Positions 22,491-31,275 of a stretch of 64,000 bases of DNA are shown here, piece by piece. The stretch covers positions 26,542 through 90,541 of the forward strand of contig JAAWDH010000040.1 of the NCBI GenBank assembly GCA_022793675.1. Direction: 5' to 3'. Every line of letters begins with the position of its first letter. Within the stretch, counting starts at the first letter, position 1. Under the pieces are notes generated by a model that was not told the DNA's origin, made no database searches, and saw only the letters and a list, made by a program, of their open reading frames with translations. The position numbers were made by a program, and so were the translations under genes. Source of the stretch: Oscillospiraceae bacterium. GTDB lineage: Bacteria > Bacillota > Clostridia > Oscillospirales > Ruminococcaceae.

Positions 22491-23355
22491 CGCATTGGCG
22501 TATTGGCTGGGCGGCCCGGCGGAGCTGGCGGCGGATGCGCTGGCGCTCTGGGAAGAAGGGGAAGGGCTGACGTTAGCATTGCCGCTGCGGCCTTTCGGCG
22601 CCGCCGCCCAAGGGGCGGCGGCTGGCCGGCTGCGCCCTGCGGCGCAGCCGGGGACGGCCTTGGCTGTAACGGGGCCTGCTGCAGCAGATCCGGCTGCGGC
22701 GGGTGGCTGGGCTGGTTTACACGGCGAAACTGCCCAGCAAAGCGCGGCTGCTCCGGCTTTGACTGGTATGGTTTTTGACAGCGCTGCTGCGGATGCTGCC
22801 GAAGCACTGCTGGGGGCTATGGCGCTGGCAGGCCCTGGCGAAGCGGCTGGCGTTTTAGCAGACGGTTTTCCAGCTGGGGCGGCGGATATGCCGGCGCTGC
22901 ACTGGGCGGGCGGGCAGGCTGCGGAAAATGGGCTGCCTATTGCCGGCAAGGAAGCTGCGGCGGAGGATGATTTTGCTTTTGATGGGTTTGACGGGGCGTT
23001 TGCAGAGCCGCCTTTTGCGGATGCGGGACGGGCGGCAGTGTCCTGGCGGGCGGCGTTGGCGGGCGGGCCTATAGCTGCCCAGCCTGCGGTTGGTCAGCCT
23101 GCGGTTGGTCAGCCCGCGGTTGGTCAGCCCGCGGCTGGTCAGCCTGCGGCTGGTCAGCCTGCGGCTGCGTCGGAAGTCGGCGCTTTCCCGAAAGCTGGTT
23201 ACGCAGCGGATTTTTGGCCGGCTGCCGGGAAAGAGAGCGGCAGCGCTGTGGAAAAAGGCAGGACGGGGCAAATTTCAATCGATGCTTTGATAGACGCGCT
23301 TGAACAGCGGCTTTTGCAGGAGATGCAGGGCGAGACCGAGGGGGTGTATGGATGA
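22477..23355 (+). CDS. Ala/Gly-rich tail protein in the tape-measure slot (XkdO position)
   Basis: 292 residues, starting 6 nt after GAGGAGGAGA and overlapping the frameshifted chaperone end. Very rich in Ala, Gly and Pro, with six tandem QPAVG/QPAAG pentapeptides at about residues 204-235 and an ordinary C-terminal helix (SIDALIDALEQRLLQEM). PBSX XkdO in this slot has over 1300 residues; no other long gene exists here. Either this is an extreme short tape measure, giving a very short tail, or the tape measure was lost and this is a remnant or unrelated protein. No transmembrane segments typical of tape measures are obvious. Confidence 0.5.
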   Translation: MRAADALAYWLGGPAELAADALALWEEGEGLTLALPLRPFGAAAQGAAAGRLRPAAQPGTALAVTGPAAADPAAAGGWAGLHGETAQQSAAAPALTGMVFDSAAADAAEALLGAMALAGPGEAAGVLADGFPAGAADMPALHWAGGQAAENGLPIAGKEAAAEDDFAFDGFDGAFAEPPFADAGRAAVSWRAALAGGPIAAQPAVGQPAVGQPAVGQPAAGQPAAGQPAAASEVGAFPKAGYAADFWPAAGKESGSAVEKGRTGQISIDALIDALEQRLLQEMQGETEGVYG

Positions 23356-23963
23356 CGGCGATTTATTTGGGGACGCTGCAGTTCCCGGTGCCGCCGGAAC
23401 AGCTGACGCTGCGGGGGGAGGCCGGGCACCGGCGGGTGACGCTTTGGGAAACGGGCGAGGTCACCCAGCTGCGGTCGGCAAAACAGCGGGTAATTGAATT
23501 TTCCAGCTTTTTCCCGCCGGAAGGCTCGCGGCTGCTTCCCCAGGGCGGCGCGCCGGCGGCTGCGGGCGGCAAGGCGCTGCTGGGGATGCTCCAGGACAAA
23601 AAGCCGCAGCTTTTTGTGGCGGCGGGGGTCGCAAACCCAATTTCGATGCAGGTGACAGTGGAGGGGCTGCGGCTCTGGGAGGATGCCGGCGATCCCGGCA
23701 GCGTTGGCTTTTGGCTGCGGCTGCAGGAGTACCGGCAGGCCGCGGCGTCGGTGCAGCCTGCCGCGTCGGGCAGCGCTTTGCAGGGCACGCCCCGCGAGAT
23801 TGCCCGCGAGACGCCGGAAGCCTATACCGTTGTGAAGGGCGATACCCTTTGGGGGATTGCCAAGCGGTTCCTCGGCAGCGGCGGCAGGTACAAGGAGCTG
23901 GCGGCAAAAAATAAGCTGGCGAACCCGAACCTGATTTTCCCAGGGCAGAAGATTATCCTATAA
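23352..23963 (+). CDS. LysM-domain tail protein (XkdP)
   Basis: 203 residues. N-terminal about 125 residues (TAIYLGTLQFPVPPEQLTLR...) resemble the tail-spacer domain of XkdP; the C-terminal LysM motif is at about 155-203 (EAYTVVKGDTLWGIAKRFLG ... NPNLIFPGQKIIL) and would bind peptidoglycan or help position the hub. The start ATGA overlaps the preceding stop codon. Order before XkdQ matches PBSX exactly. Confidence 0.9.
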   Translation: MTAIYLGTLQFPVPPEQLTLRGEAGHRRVTLWETGEVTQLRSAKQRVIEFSSFFPPEGSRLLPQGGAPAAAGGKALLGMLQDKKPQLFVAAGVANPISMQVTVEGLRLWEDAGDPGSVGFWLRLQEYRQAAASVQPAASGSALQGTPREIARETPEAYTVVKGDTLWGIAKRFLGSGGRYKELAAKNKLANPNLIFPGQKIIL

Positions 23964-23987
23964 ATTGCCGTTTCCAAAGGAGGGTTT

Positions 23988-24905
23988 ATGATAGAATTAA
24001 CGGTGAATGGGCAAAAGCTGCCGCTGGGGGAGCTGCGGATGAAGACGCGGCGGACGGGCGGGGCGGGGATGGTGACGGCATTTACGCCGGATCTGGGCGT
24101 CCCGCTTGCGTTGGGGAGCAGGGTTAGGCTGTCCCGCGGCGGCGAGGGGGTTTTTGCGGGGTACCTCTTTTGCCTGGAAGAGAACGGGGACGGGCGGGTG
24201 CTGACCGCTTATGACCAGCTGCGCTATCTGCTCTACCGCGACACCAAGGTCTTTTCCGGCAAAACTGCCGGCGAAATCGTCCGAGAAATCTGCGGTGAGC
24301 GGGGGCTTGCGCTGGGGGAGGCGGCCGGGAGCTACCGCATCCCTTCGCTGATTGCCGACAACCGGCCGCTTTTGGATATTATCCGCACGGCTATCGAACG
24401 GACCGCCGCCGCGACGGGCGAGCGGCTTTGTTTTTACGACGGCTGCGGGACGCTGCAATTAAAGCCCGAAAGCGCGATGGCGCTGCCCCTTAAAATCGAC
24501 GGCGGCGGGCTTTTATGCAGCTACAGCCTAACGGCCGATATCGGCCGCGACAGTTACAACCGCGTCCAGATTGTGCGCAAAAATCGCAAAAGCGGGCGGC
24601 GCGACATCTTCGTCCGCGAGGACCGCGAATCCATCGCCCGATGGGGGACGCTGCAATACTGCGCGCAGGCGGCCGCAAACGCCACCGACGGCGAAATCGC
24701 GGCCCGAATGGAGGCGCTGCTGCAGCAGAAAAACCGCGCGCTGGAAGCTTTGACGCTCCAATGCGCCGGCGATCTGCGGTTCCAGGCCGGACGCATTGCC
24801 GGCGTCAGCCTTCCCGGCCGGGAAGGCAGGTGGCGCATCGAGGAAGCCGAGCACTTGCTGAGCGACGGCGCGGCGGAAATGAAGCTGAAGCTGACCCATC
24901 TTTGA
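23988..24905 (+). CDS. Baseplate hub protein (XkdQ, gpD-like)
   Basis: 305 residues with AAAGGAGG 6 nt before the ATG. The sequence IVREICGERGLALG and DNRPLLDIIRTAIERTAAAT is the family signature of the XkdQ hub, the trimer at the tip of the tube around which the baseplate forms. C-terminal RIEEAEHLLSDGAAEMKLKL is also typical. It is the counterpart of T4 gp27 and P2 gpD. Intact and in canonical order. Confidence 0.9.
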   Translation: MIELTVNGQKLPLGELRMKTRRTGGAGMVTAFTPDLGVPLALGSRVRLSRGGEGVFAGYLFCLEENGDGRVLTAYDQLRYLLYRDTKVFSGKTAGEIVREICGERGLALGEAAGSYRIPSLIADNRPLLDIIRTAIERTAAATGERLCFYDGCGTLQLKPESAMALPLKIDGGGLLCSYSLTADIGRDSYNRVQIVRKNRKSGRRDIFVREDRESIARWGTLQYCAQAAANATDGEIAARMEALLQQKNRALEALTLQCAGDLRFQAGRIAGVSLPGREGRWRIEEAEHLLSDGAAEMKLKLTHL

Positions 24906-24920
24906 CAAGGGAGTGATAGG

Positions 24921-25271
24921 ATGTTGACCGATATGATCCGCCAGCTGGCGGCGGGCGCTTATGCTGCGCCTGAGTTCCTTTTCGGCACGGTAAAGACGGC
25001 GTCGCCCCTTTCGGTGGCGGTTGATCAGCGCTTCACCCTTCCGGAAGAGGCGCTGCTGCTGCCGGAACATTTGGAAACGCTGACTTTACGGGTGGAACAC
25101 CGGCTGGCCGGGGAGCCAAGCCTTGACGAAACGTTTACCCTGCAGCCTGGCCTTGCCGCCGGCGACCGGGTCATGCTGCTGGCGGCGGGCGGGGTATACC
25201 TGATTCTCGACCGCGTGGGTACGCCAGGGCGCGTGCGCGCTGCAATAGGGGGTGAAGACAATGCCGGCTGA
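24921..25271 (+). CDS. Baseplate protein, DUF2577 (XkdR)
   Basis: 116 residues. LTDMIRQLAAGAYAAPEFLF at the start and the OB-like middle KTASPLSVAVDQRFTLPEEA are typical of XkdR, with the C-terminal GDRVMLLAAGGVYLILDRVG strand. In PBSX it sits between hub and gp25-like wedge proteins and is thought to form the small central spike/OB-fold piece. Its last codons overlap the next start. Confidence 0.85.
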   Translation: MLTDMIRQLAAGAYAAPEFLFGTVKTASPLSVAVDQRFTLPEEALLLPEHLETLTLRVEHRLAGEPSLDETFTLQPGLAAGDRVMLLAAGGVYLILDRVGTPGRVRAAIGGEDNAG

Positions 25272-25677
25272 AGGCTTGCTGCCGCAGGGCGGCGGCGTTT
25301 CCGCTGTCAAGATGGGCGGCAGAACCTGGCGGCTGGACCTTGGGCGCGGCAGGCTGGGCGGGATGATCGACGGCGACGAAGCCGCCAAACAGGCTGTTTT
25401 GGTTGCCCTTTCAGTGCCGCGGTACCAGCACCTGATTTTTTCCGATGATTTTGGCGAGGAGGTCACAGCGCTGCTGGGGCGGGATTATGATTATTTCTGC
25501 GCAGCTGCGCCAGCGATGATCCGCGATGCGCTGAGCCTGGATAACCGCGTCAAGTCGTTGGAGGGCTTCCGCTTTGCAAAGTTCGGCGACGGCGCGGAAG
25601 TATTTTTCACGGTGACGCTGGACAGCGGCGCTTCTTACCAGGACAGCGTGAGGCTGTCGCAGCACAAGAGGGAGTGA
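25261..25677 (+). CDS. Baseplate wedge protein, gp25-like DUF2634 (XkdS)
   Basis: 138 residues from the ATG 8 nt after AGGGGGTG; a GTG three codons upstream is the alternative. Family text: TWRLDLGRGRLGGMIDGDEA, AVLVALSVPRYQHLIFSDDF, GAEVFFTVTLDSG. gp25-like proteins start sheath assembly at the baseplate. Overlaps the XkdR-like gene and is closely followed by the baseplate J gene. Confidence 0.9.
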   Translation: MPAEGLLPQGGGVSAVKMGGRTWRLDLGRGRLGGMIDGDEAAKQAVLVALSVPRYQHLIFSDDFGEEVTALLGRDYDYFCAAAPAMIRDALSLDNRVKSLEGFRFAKFGDGAEVFFTVTLDSGASYQDSVRLSQHKRE

Positions 25678-25682
25678 GGCAA

Positions 25683-26762
25683 ATGGATATTCCGGATTAT
25701 CAGGATCTGATGGACGCCTGCCTGGCGGCGCTGCCGGAGGAGGTGGACAAGCGGGAAGGGAGCCTGATCCAGATGGCGCTGGGGCCTGTCTGCCTGCGGC
25801 TGGCAGAGGCTTACGCGATGCTGGAGGGGTTTTACGACCTGGTTTTTTCCGACACGGCGGCCGGCGGGTACCTTGACCGGCTAGCGGGGCAGTACGGGGT
25901 AACGCGCAAGGCAGCCAGCAGGGCGCTGCGGCTGGGGAAGTTTACCAACCAGGCTGGGGGAGCGGCCGTGCCGCCGCTTGGCAGCCGCTTTTACCAGGAC
26001 CAGCTGTTTTTTGTGGCGGAGGAGCTGTTGGCGGACGGCCAGTGCGCGCTGCGCTGCGAGACGGCGGGAAGCGTTGGCAACCGCGGCGGCGGGGAACTGC
26101 TGCCGGCGGAGTATCTGGCGGATTTTGGCACGGCGGAGCTTTTGGGCGTGCTGATCCCCGGCGAGGATGAGGAAAGCGACGCTTCGCTGCGGGAGCGGCT
26201 GGGCGAGCGGCTGTCTGCGCCGGCCTTCGGCGGCAATGTCGCCGACTATCGTGAAAAGGTGCGGGCAATCCCCGGCGTTGGCGCGGTCAGGGTGGTGCCG
26301 GCGGCTTCGGGCGGCGGTACGGTCAAGCTTATCCTGCTGGACGGCAGGCTGCTGCCGCCGGAGGAAACGCTCCTTGCGGTGGTAGAGGAGAAAATCTGCG
26401 GCGGCGGCAACGGCCTAGGGCTGGCTCCAATCGGCCATACGGTGGAGATCAGCGGGGCCGAGGCGGTCCCGGTTAAGCTTACGGCGTCGGTGACCCGCCG
26501 CAAAGAAAGCACGGCGGAGGCGGCGGAGGCGGCGGTCTGGGCGGCAGCGGAACGGCAGCTCGAACTGCTGCGCCGCCAGTTCGAGGAAGAACCCGCCGTG
26601 GTGCGGCTGAGTGCGATGGTGTCCGGGGTCCTCGCGGCTGAAGGGATTGCGGATGTGCAGGATCTGCGCATCAACGGCGAGGCGGCCAACTTAACGCTGG
26701 AGGCGGGGCAAGCGCCGGTGCTGGACAAGGACGGTTCCCGGCTTAGCTGGGGCGTGATCTAG
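25683..26762 (+). CDS. Baseplate J family protein (XkdT)
   Basis: 359 residues. Starts MDIPDYQDLMDACLAALPEE, with GGYLDRLAGQYGVTRKAASR and later DASLRERLGERLSAPAFGGN and VRAIPGVGAVRVVPA, all standard for gpJ-like wedge proteins that form the baseplate ring and trigger sheath contraction. Length fits PBSX XkdT (348). GAGGGAGTGAGG lies upstream and the frame is intact. Confidence 0.93.
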   Translation: MDIPDYQDLMDACLAALPEEVDKREGSLIQMALGPVCLRLAEAYAMLEGFYDLVFSDTAAGGYLDRLAGQYGVTRKAASRALRLGKFTNQAGGAAVPPLGSRFYQDQLFFVAEELLADGQCALRCETAGSVGNRGGGELLPAEYLADFGTAELLGVLIPGEDEESDASLRERLGERLSAPAFGGNVADYREKVRAIPGVGAVRVVPAASGGGTVKLILLDGRLLPPEETLLAVVEEKICGGGNGLGLAPIGHTVEISGAEAVPVKLTASVTRRKESTAEAAEAAVWAAAERQLELLRRQFEEEPAVVRLSAMVSGVLAAEGIADVQDLRINGEAANLTLEAGQAPVLDKDGSRLSWGVI

Positions 26763-26769
26763 GGGGGAA

Positions 26770-27282
26770 ATGATGGCATATTTGGATGACCTGCCTTTAT
26801 TGGTGCGGGGGATTGCGGAGTACAAAGCGCTTGGTGCGGCGGTTGACCCGCTGCTTGGCGGTTTGCAGCAGAAAATCCGCCAGTTCCCGTTAGAGACCCT
26901 CCCGGGCGAGTCCCAAGGCGAGCTTTTGGCGCGGTGGGAGAAAATGACCGGCCTGCCTTCCGACGGCAGCCTCGCCCAGCGCCGTTTCCGGCTGATGTCG
27001 CGGCTGGGCTGCCTGCGGCCCTACACCCTTTCCCAGCTTAAACGCCAGCTGGCGGCGGCATTCGGCCGCGAGGACAGTTTCCTTGTCCAGTTAGACCCGG
27101 CGGCGTTCTCGCTGTCGGTCGAGGTCGACGCCGCCGGCCAGGCGGTGCTTGCCGACCTGACGGCGGAGCTGCGCCGGATGATCCCGGCCAACCTTACGCT
27201 CTATACTGGCGTCAGCCAGGCCGAGGAAACCTGCGTCTTCGCCGGCGTCGCGCTGCAAGTGACAGTAAAGCACGTTTTTTGA
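26770..27282 (+). CDS. Baseplate/tail protein, DUF2313 (XkdU, gpI-like)
   Basis: 170 residues, starting just after GGGGGG in an ATGATG context. Text WEKMTGLPSDGSLAQRRFRL and LSVEVDAAGQAVLADLTAEL then RRMIPANLTLYTG is characteristic of XkdU, which links baseplate to fibres. Its stop is followed directly by a GTACGAGG-tract repeat rather than the fibre gene. Confidence 0.9.
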   Translation: MMAYLDDLPLLVRGIAEYKALGAAVDPLLGGLQQKIRQFPLETLPGESQGELLARWEKMTGLPSDGSLAQRRFRLMSRLGCLRPYTLSQLKRQLAAAFGREDSFLVQLDPAAFSLSVEVDAAGQAVLADLTAELRRMIPANLTLYTGVSQAEETCVFAGVALQVTVKHVF

Positions 27283-27560
27283 GTACGAGGGGTACGAGGA
27301 GTACGAGGGGTACGGGAGTACGGTCGCTTTTGAAAAAGCTCCGCAAAACTTTTAATCGCCTGGGTACACGTCAGCATAGATTTGCACGCCTACTGCGTCG
27401 ATACGCAGAACCAGAAGACTTGTCGATGCAGTAGAATTTAATGATAAGATACGCGCGTGTCCTGGCGAAAAAAGTTTTACTCGATTTTTTCAAAAAATCG
27501 CGGGGGCGAGCTTTCCACAGCAAGCGAAATCCCTCTTCAAAACATTCCGCGTAGGTGAAG
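27283..27560 (+). repeat. Mosaic repeat block between baseplate and fibre genes
   Basis: Tandem GTACGAGG-type octamers (27283-27322), core copy GTCGCTTTTGAAAAAGCTCC to CTACTGCGTCGATA (27323-27403), a degenerate inverted partner, then CGATTTTTTCAAAAAATCG (27482-27500). The rest of the 376-bp gap to 27658 shows no gene. Confidence 0.85.
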
Positions 27561-27658
27561 GCAATGCCTTCACAAAAACGAACCCACCTCTCCCGCCCCA
27601 AGAAACAGCAGATGTAGACCTGGATATAAAAATAATAATTAATGAAAGAAGGAATATT

Positions 27659-29095
27659 GTGGCAGGATTTCAGATAACCATCACAGAAGCCGGCCTGGGC
27701 CTTCTCGCTGAGGGCCTTTCGGGCGGCAGTATCACTTTTACCGGCATCCATCTGGGCGATGGCGTCCATAGCGGCAGCCTTCAGAACGTTCCGGCACTGC
27801 ACGCGCTGCGGGCTTCGCTGCCGATCAGCCGGCTGTTCCGCAGGGGGAACCAAGTCACCCTGAAGGGGACGCTGCGGTTCGGCCAGGTCGAGGACGGGTT
27901 CTATTGGCGGGAGCTGGGGCTTACGGCCAAAGGGGAAAACGGCGCCGAGGTGCTTTATGCTTACGGCATAAGCGGCAGCAATGCGGATTACATCCCCGGC
28001 GCTTCGGAGGCGACGCTTGACGAACGCGTCATTCAGCTGACGGTAGCGGTGGCCGGGACTGGGCAGGTAACGGCGGTACTGGATCCGAGCGCCCTCTATG
28101 TGGAAAAAGAAGAGCTGGAGGAAACGCTTGCACCAGTCTGGACAGGGCTTACGCGAACCCTTTCCTGCGTCAAAAATGGCGGTAGGTTTGCCCTTAGCGG
28201 GCTTTCCGGCGCGGAAGGGCTTGTCAGCTGCCAGTTCGCGGCGGACGCGGCGTTTGAAGAGGGCGACAGCTTTACGGTGGACGGTGCAGTTTACACAGCC
28301 CGCACCCAGAACGGCGAGCCGCCCGGGAAGGGGCTGTTTGCAGCGGGGGCGGCTGTAGCGGTTTTGGTCGACACAGCCGGCAAAACGGTAAATTTTAAGG
28401 CGGCCGGGGGCGGGAAATCCCCGTTCCCGGCGGGCACGACGGCGCTGTGCAGGGCGTTCCGCCAGTCGGGAAGCTGGACGGCCCCCTTTGCGGGGAAGTA
28501 CCGTTTTATCTGTGTTGGGCGCGGCGGCGTCGGCTCGCTTTGCCAGTACAGCGCCAGCAGGCCGGCGGTCAGCGGCGGGGGCGGCGGCAGCGGCTCCTGG
28601 TGCGAAAAGGTCGTGGAACTGCAGGGCGGCGAACAGTTTACGATCCAGCTTGGGGCCTCCGACACCAAGCTGCTGCGCGGCAGCGAGGAAATCATGGTCG
28701 CCGGAAAAGGCCAGAACGGCAGCGGCGGTTTTAACGGCGTTGTCGGCAAAGGCGGAGCCGGCGGCATCGCTTCCGGCGGCGATATCAACCATAACGGGCT
28801 GGACGGCGGCAACGGCGTAACGGCTGCCAACGGCGCAAACGGCCCTGGCGGCGACGGCGGGCAGGCCCCTGATTGGCAGCAGCTGCGGCTTTATTTAAGC
28901 GGCATCTACGGCTTGGGCGGCTTTTCAAACGGAAACCCTTCTGAAAACGGCCTTACTGCCAGCGAATCGTCGCTGTTTGGCCAGACGCTTTGCTGCGGCG
29001 GTGGGGGCGGCGGCTTGTCGGCGGACCGCGCCAAGGCCGGGAAAGGCGGCTCTGGGGGACAGGGGGCGGTACTGATTGAATATGTGTTAGCATGA
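27659..29095 (+). CDS. Tail fibre protein with glycine-rich tip
   Basis: 478 residues starting at GTG, 5 nt after AAGGA. Residues 1-150 (AGFQITITEAGLGLLAEGLS, FYWRELGLTAKGENGAEVLY) are the phage tail-collar/DUF3751 N-terminal domain that attaches to the baseplate. The C-terminal half is glycine-rich (GGGGGSGSW, GKGGAGGIASGG, CCGGGGGGLS), the kind of polyglycine-loop tip seen in receptor-binding adhesins of T-even and R-type tails. Last structural gene; no chaperone, holin or lysin follows. Confidence 0.85.
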   Translation: MAGFQITITEAGLGLLAEGLSGGSITFTGIHLGDGVHSGSLQNVPALHALRASLPISRLFRRGNQVTLKGTLRFGQVEDGFYWRELGLTAKGENGAEVLYAYGISGSNADYIPGASEATLDERVIQLTVAVAGTGQVTAVLDPSALYVEKEELEETLAPVWTGLTRTLSCVKNGGRFALSGLSGAEGLVSCQFAADAAFEEGDSFTVDGAVYTARTQNGEPPGKGLFAAGAAVAVLVDTAGKTVNFKAAGGGKSPFPAGTTALCRAFRQSGSWTAPFAGKYRFICVGRGGVGSLCQYSASRPAVSGGGGGSGSWCEKVVELQGGEQFTIQLGASDTKLLRGSEEIMVAGKGQNGSGGFNGVVGKGGAGGIASGGDINHNGLDGGNGVTAANGANGPGGDGGQAPDWQQLRLYLSGIYGLGGFSNGNPSENGLTASESSLFGQTLCCGGGGGGLSADRAKAGKGGSGGQGAVLIEYVLA

Positions 29096-29099
29096 CCGG

Positions 29100-29335
29100 C
29101 TGTGCCGGCAGACAGTTCGCGGCGGCGTGTCGCCGCAGACAATTCGCGTTTGCCGCCTGGCGCTGCTCGGCGGCTTGTAAGCGAAAAACATGACGTTTGG
29201 TGTCGCGGTTGGTAACAGCTTTCGACGCAGTAGGCGGGTAAAGCTGTGCTGCCAAGTACCCTAGCGATTAAAAGTTTTTGCTAAGCTTTTTTCAAAAAGC
29301 GCGTACTCTCGTACCCCCGTACTTCCGTACTCCTG
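29100..29335 (-). repeat. Mosaic repeat block after the phage-like operon
   Basis: CCGGCTGTGCCGGCAGACAG, CGGCGGCGTGTCGCCGCAGAC, a core copy in reverse orientation (CGACGCAGTAGG near 29222, TACCCTAGCGATTAAAAGTT near 29255) and GTACTC tracts. It fills the gap to the next promoter; no terminator with a T run is visible. Confidence 0.8.
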
Positions 29336-29336
29336 C

Positions 29337-29365
29337 TTGACGTTTTGCGGCGGGAGGAGTATAAT
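29337..29365 (+). promoter_or_regulatory. Promoter of the EEP-family gene
   Basis: TTGACG, 17 nt, TATAAT, 32 bp before the ATG. Confidence 0.75.
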
Positions 29366-29397
29366 AGAGGCAGCAAAACGAAAGCGAGGATTTTGCG

Positions 29398-30204
29398 ATG
29401 AAAATTGTCAGTTACAACATCAAGTGCGACCTGCCGGAAGGGGCGCTGGAACAGCATCCGGAACATTTTCCGGAACCGATGCGGCGCAACACTTTTGCGG
29501 CGCGGTCGGCGCTGATCCGCGAGGTTCTGGAACGCGAAAAGCCTGATATCGTCGGGTTCCAGGAGCTTCAGCCGCATATGGTCCGCTGGATGAAGGAGAA
29601 CCTTCCAGAATACGCCTTTGTCGGGCACGGCCGCGAAAAGGCGCTTGACGGCGAGCATATGCTTTTAGGCTACCGTCGGGACAAGCTTGACTTATGGGGG
29701 CTTGAGACCTTCTGGCTCTCGCCGGACCCTTACGTCCCGGGGAGCCGCTACGAGGACCAGAGCATCTGCCCGCGCGTCTGCACGACGGCGCTGCTGCACG
29801 GCGGCGAGTTCCCATTCCCGTTCCGGGTCTACCTGACCCATCTTGACCATGAAAGCGTTTCGGCGCGGATGAAGGGGCTTTCGCAGATCCTGCGCAAGAT
29901 GGAGGACGACACCGACCGGCTGCTGACGCCTTGTTTCCTGATGGGGGACTTCAACGCCCAGCCTGGGGATGTGGAGCTGTCGCCTATCAAGGATTTCCCG
30001 TCCTTGGGGCTTCGCGACCTGACCGAGAACGTCGGGCCTACCTTCCATAATTTCGGCCAGATGGATCCCATCAAAATCGACTATATTTTTGCAACCGCGC
30101 CTTTTGAGCTGAAGGGGGCGGGCCGCTGGCATGAAGACAGGGAAGGCATCTATCTTTCTGATCACGATCCGGTGTACGCTGAGGTGACCGTTTCGCAGCG
30201 CTGA
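29398..30204 (+). CDS. Endonuclease/exonuclease/phosphatase (EEP) family hydrolase
   Basis: 268 residues, cytoplasmic. Metal and catalytic motifs of the EEP fold are all present: MKIVSYNIKC (Asn), VGFQELQPH (Glu), YLTHLDHES (His), LMGDFNAQPGD (Asp/Asn), KIDYIFA, and LSDHDPVYAEV (Asp-His). The set resembles small bacterial proteins annotated as metal-dependent hydrolases or DNases; substrate could be nucleic acid or a phosphodiester lipid or sugar. It is a single-gene unit with a good promoter. Confidence 0.9.
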   Translation: MKIVSYNIKCDLPEGALEQHPEHFPEPMRRNTFAARSALIREVLEREKPDIVGFQELQPHMVRWMKENLPEYAFVGHGREKALDGEHMLLGYRRDKLDLWGLETFWLSPDPYVPGSRYEDQSICPRVCTTALLHGGEFPFPFRVYLTHLDHESVSARMKGLSQILRKMEDDTDRLLTPCFLMGDFNAQPGDVELSPIKDFPSLGLRDLTENVGPTFHNFGQMDPIKIDYIFATAPFELKGAGRWHEDREGIYLSDHDPVYAEVTVSQR

Positions 30205-30263
30205 GGCTGAATAAAAATAAATAGAACGCGCATTTTCGGAATTGTACGGGGGAATGGCTGTCT

Positions 30264-30644
30264 ATGGATGTCAAAAAGACACAGGATTACTATGAAAAGT
30301 TAAGCTATGATGAATTGTGCAGCTGTGCTTATTGTCAAAATTACATTAGGCAAGTCAAGTATGAATATCCGGAAATTGCAGAATATCTGCAAAAATTTGG
30401 CGTTGATATTGAGAAGCCTTTTGAAGCGATGCCTTTGGAGCCGGATGAAGACGGATATATCGAATATATAGCTGTTCAGTATATCGTTTGCGGAGAATCT
30501 TTAGGATTTGAAAAGGCAGCGGTAAATTCTGTGAATATCGATATTGCTGACTCGCATCCGGCAGCAAGGATTAAAGAAGAATACTTTGTGATAGAAATCT
30601 ATCCAATTCGTTTAAAATGGGTAATGCCGCCAATTTCCGGCTAG
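30264..30644 (+). CDS. Small acidic protein, unknown
   Basis: 126 residues, AT-rich DNA. N-terminal MDVKKTQDYYEKLSYDELCS with a CSCAYCQNY cysteine cluster, then EYLQKFGVDIEKPFEAMPLE. The pattern looks like a small conserved domain of unknown function found in Firmicutes; I cannot name it. Ends before a shared hairpin terminator. The ribosome site is weak (GGGGGA about 11 nt from the ATG). Confidence 0.65.
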   Translation: MDVKKTQDYYEKLSYDELCSCAYCQNYIRQVKYEYPEIAEYLQKFGVDIEKPFEAMPLEPDEDGYIEYIAVQYIVCGESLGFEKAAVNSVNIDIADSHPAARIKEEYFVIEIYPIRLKWVMPPISG

Positions 30645-30696
30645 TTCGGCATTCTATTTTAAACTTTGCGCTGCGAAAACAAATTTATAAAAAAGT

Positions 30697-30733
30697 AAAA
30701 CGCCGCTCTGATTTTTCATCAAGGCGGCGTTTT
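30697..30733. terminator. Bidirectional terminator
   Basis: AAAACGCCGC and GCGGCGTTTT stem with a 17-nt loop, flanked by A and T runs, between two converging genes. Confidence 0.8.
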
Positions 30734-30750
30734 TGTGCTGTTATAAAAGT

Positions 30751-31275
<525 letters not shown>

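Noticed and set aside
23090..23170. Short regular DNA repeat, CRISPR-like at first sight
   Set aside because: It encodes in-frame QPAVG pentapeptides within the tail gene.
27371..28792. Long minus-strand frame across the fibre gene and repeat block
   Set aside because: Low-complexity antisense of the GC-rich fibre gene; starts in unrelated repeat DNA.
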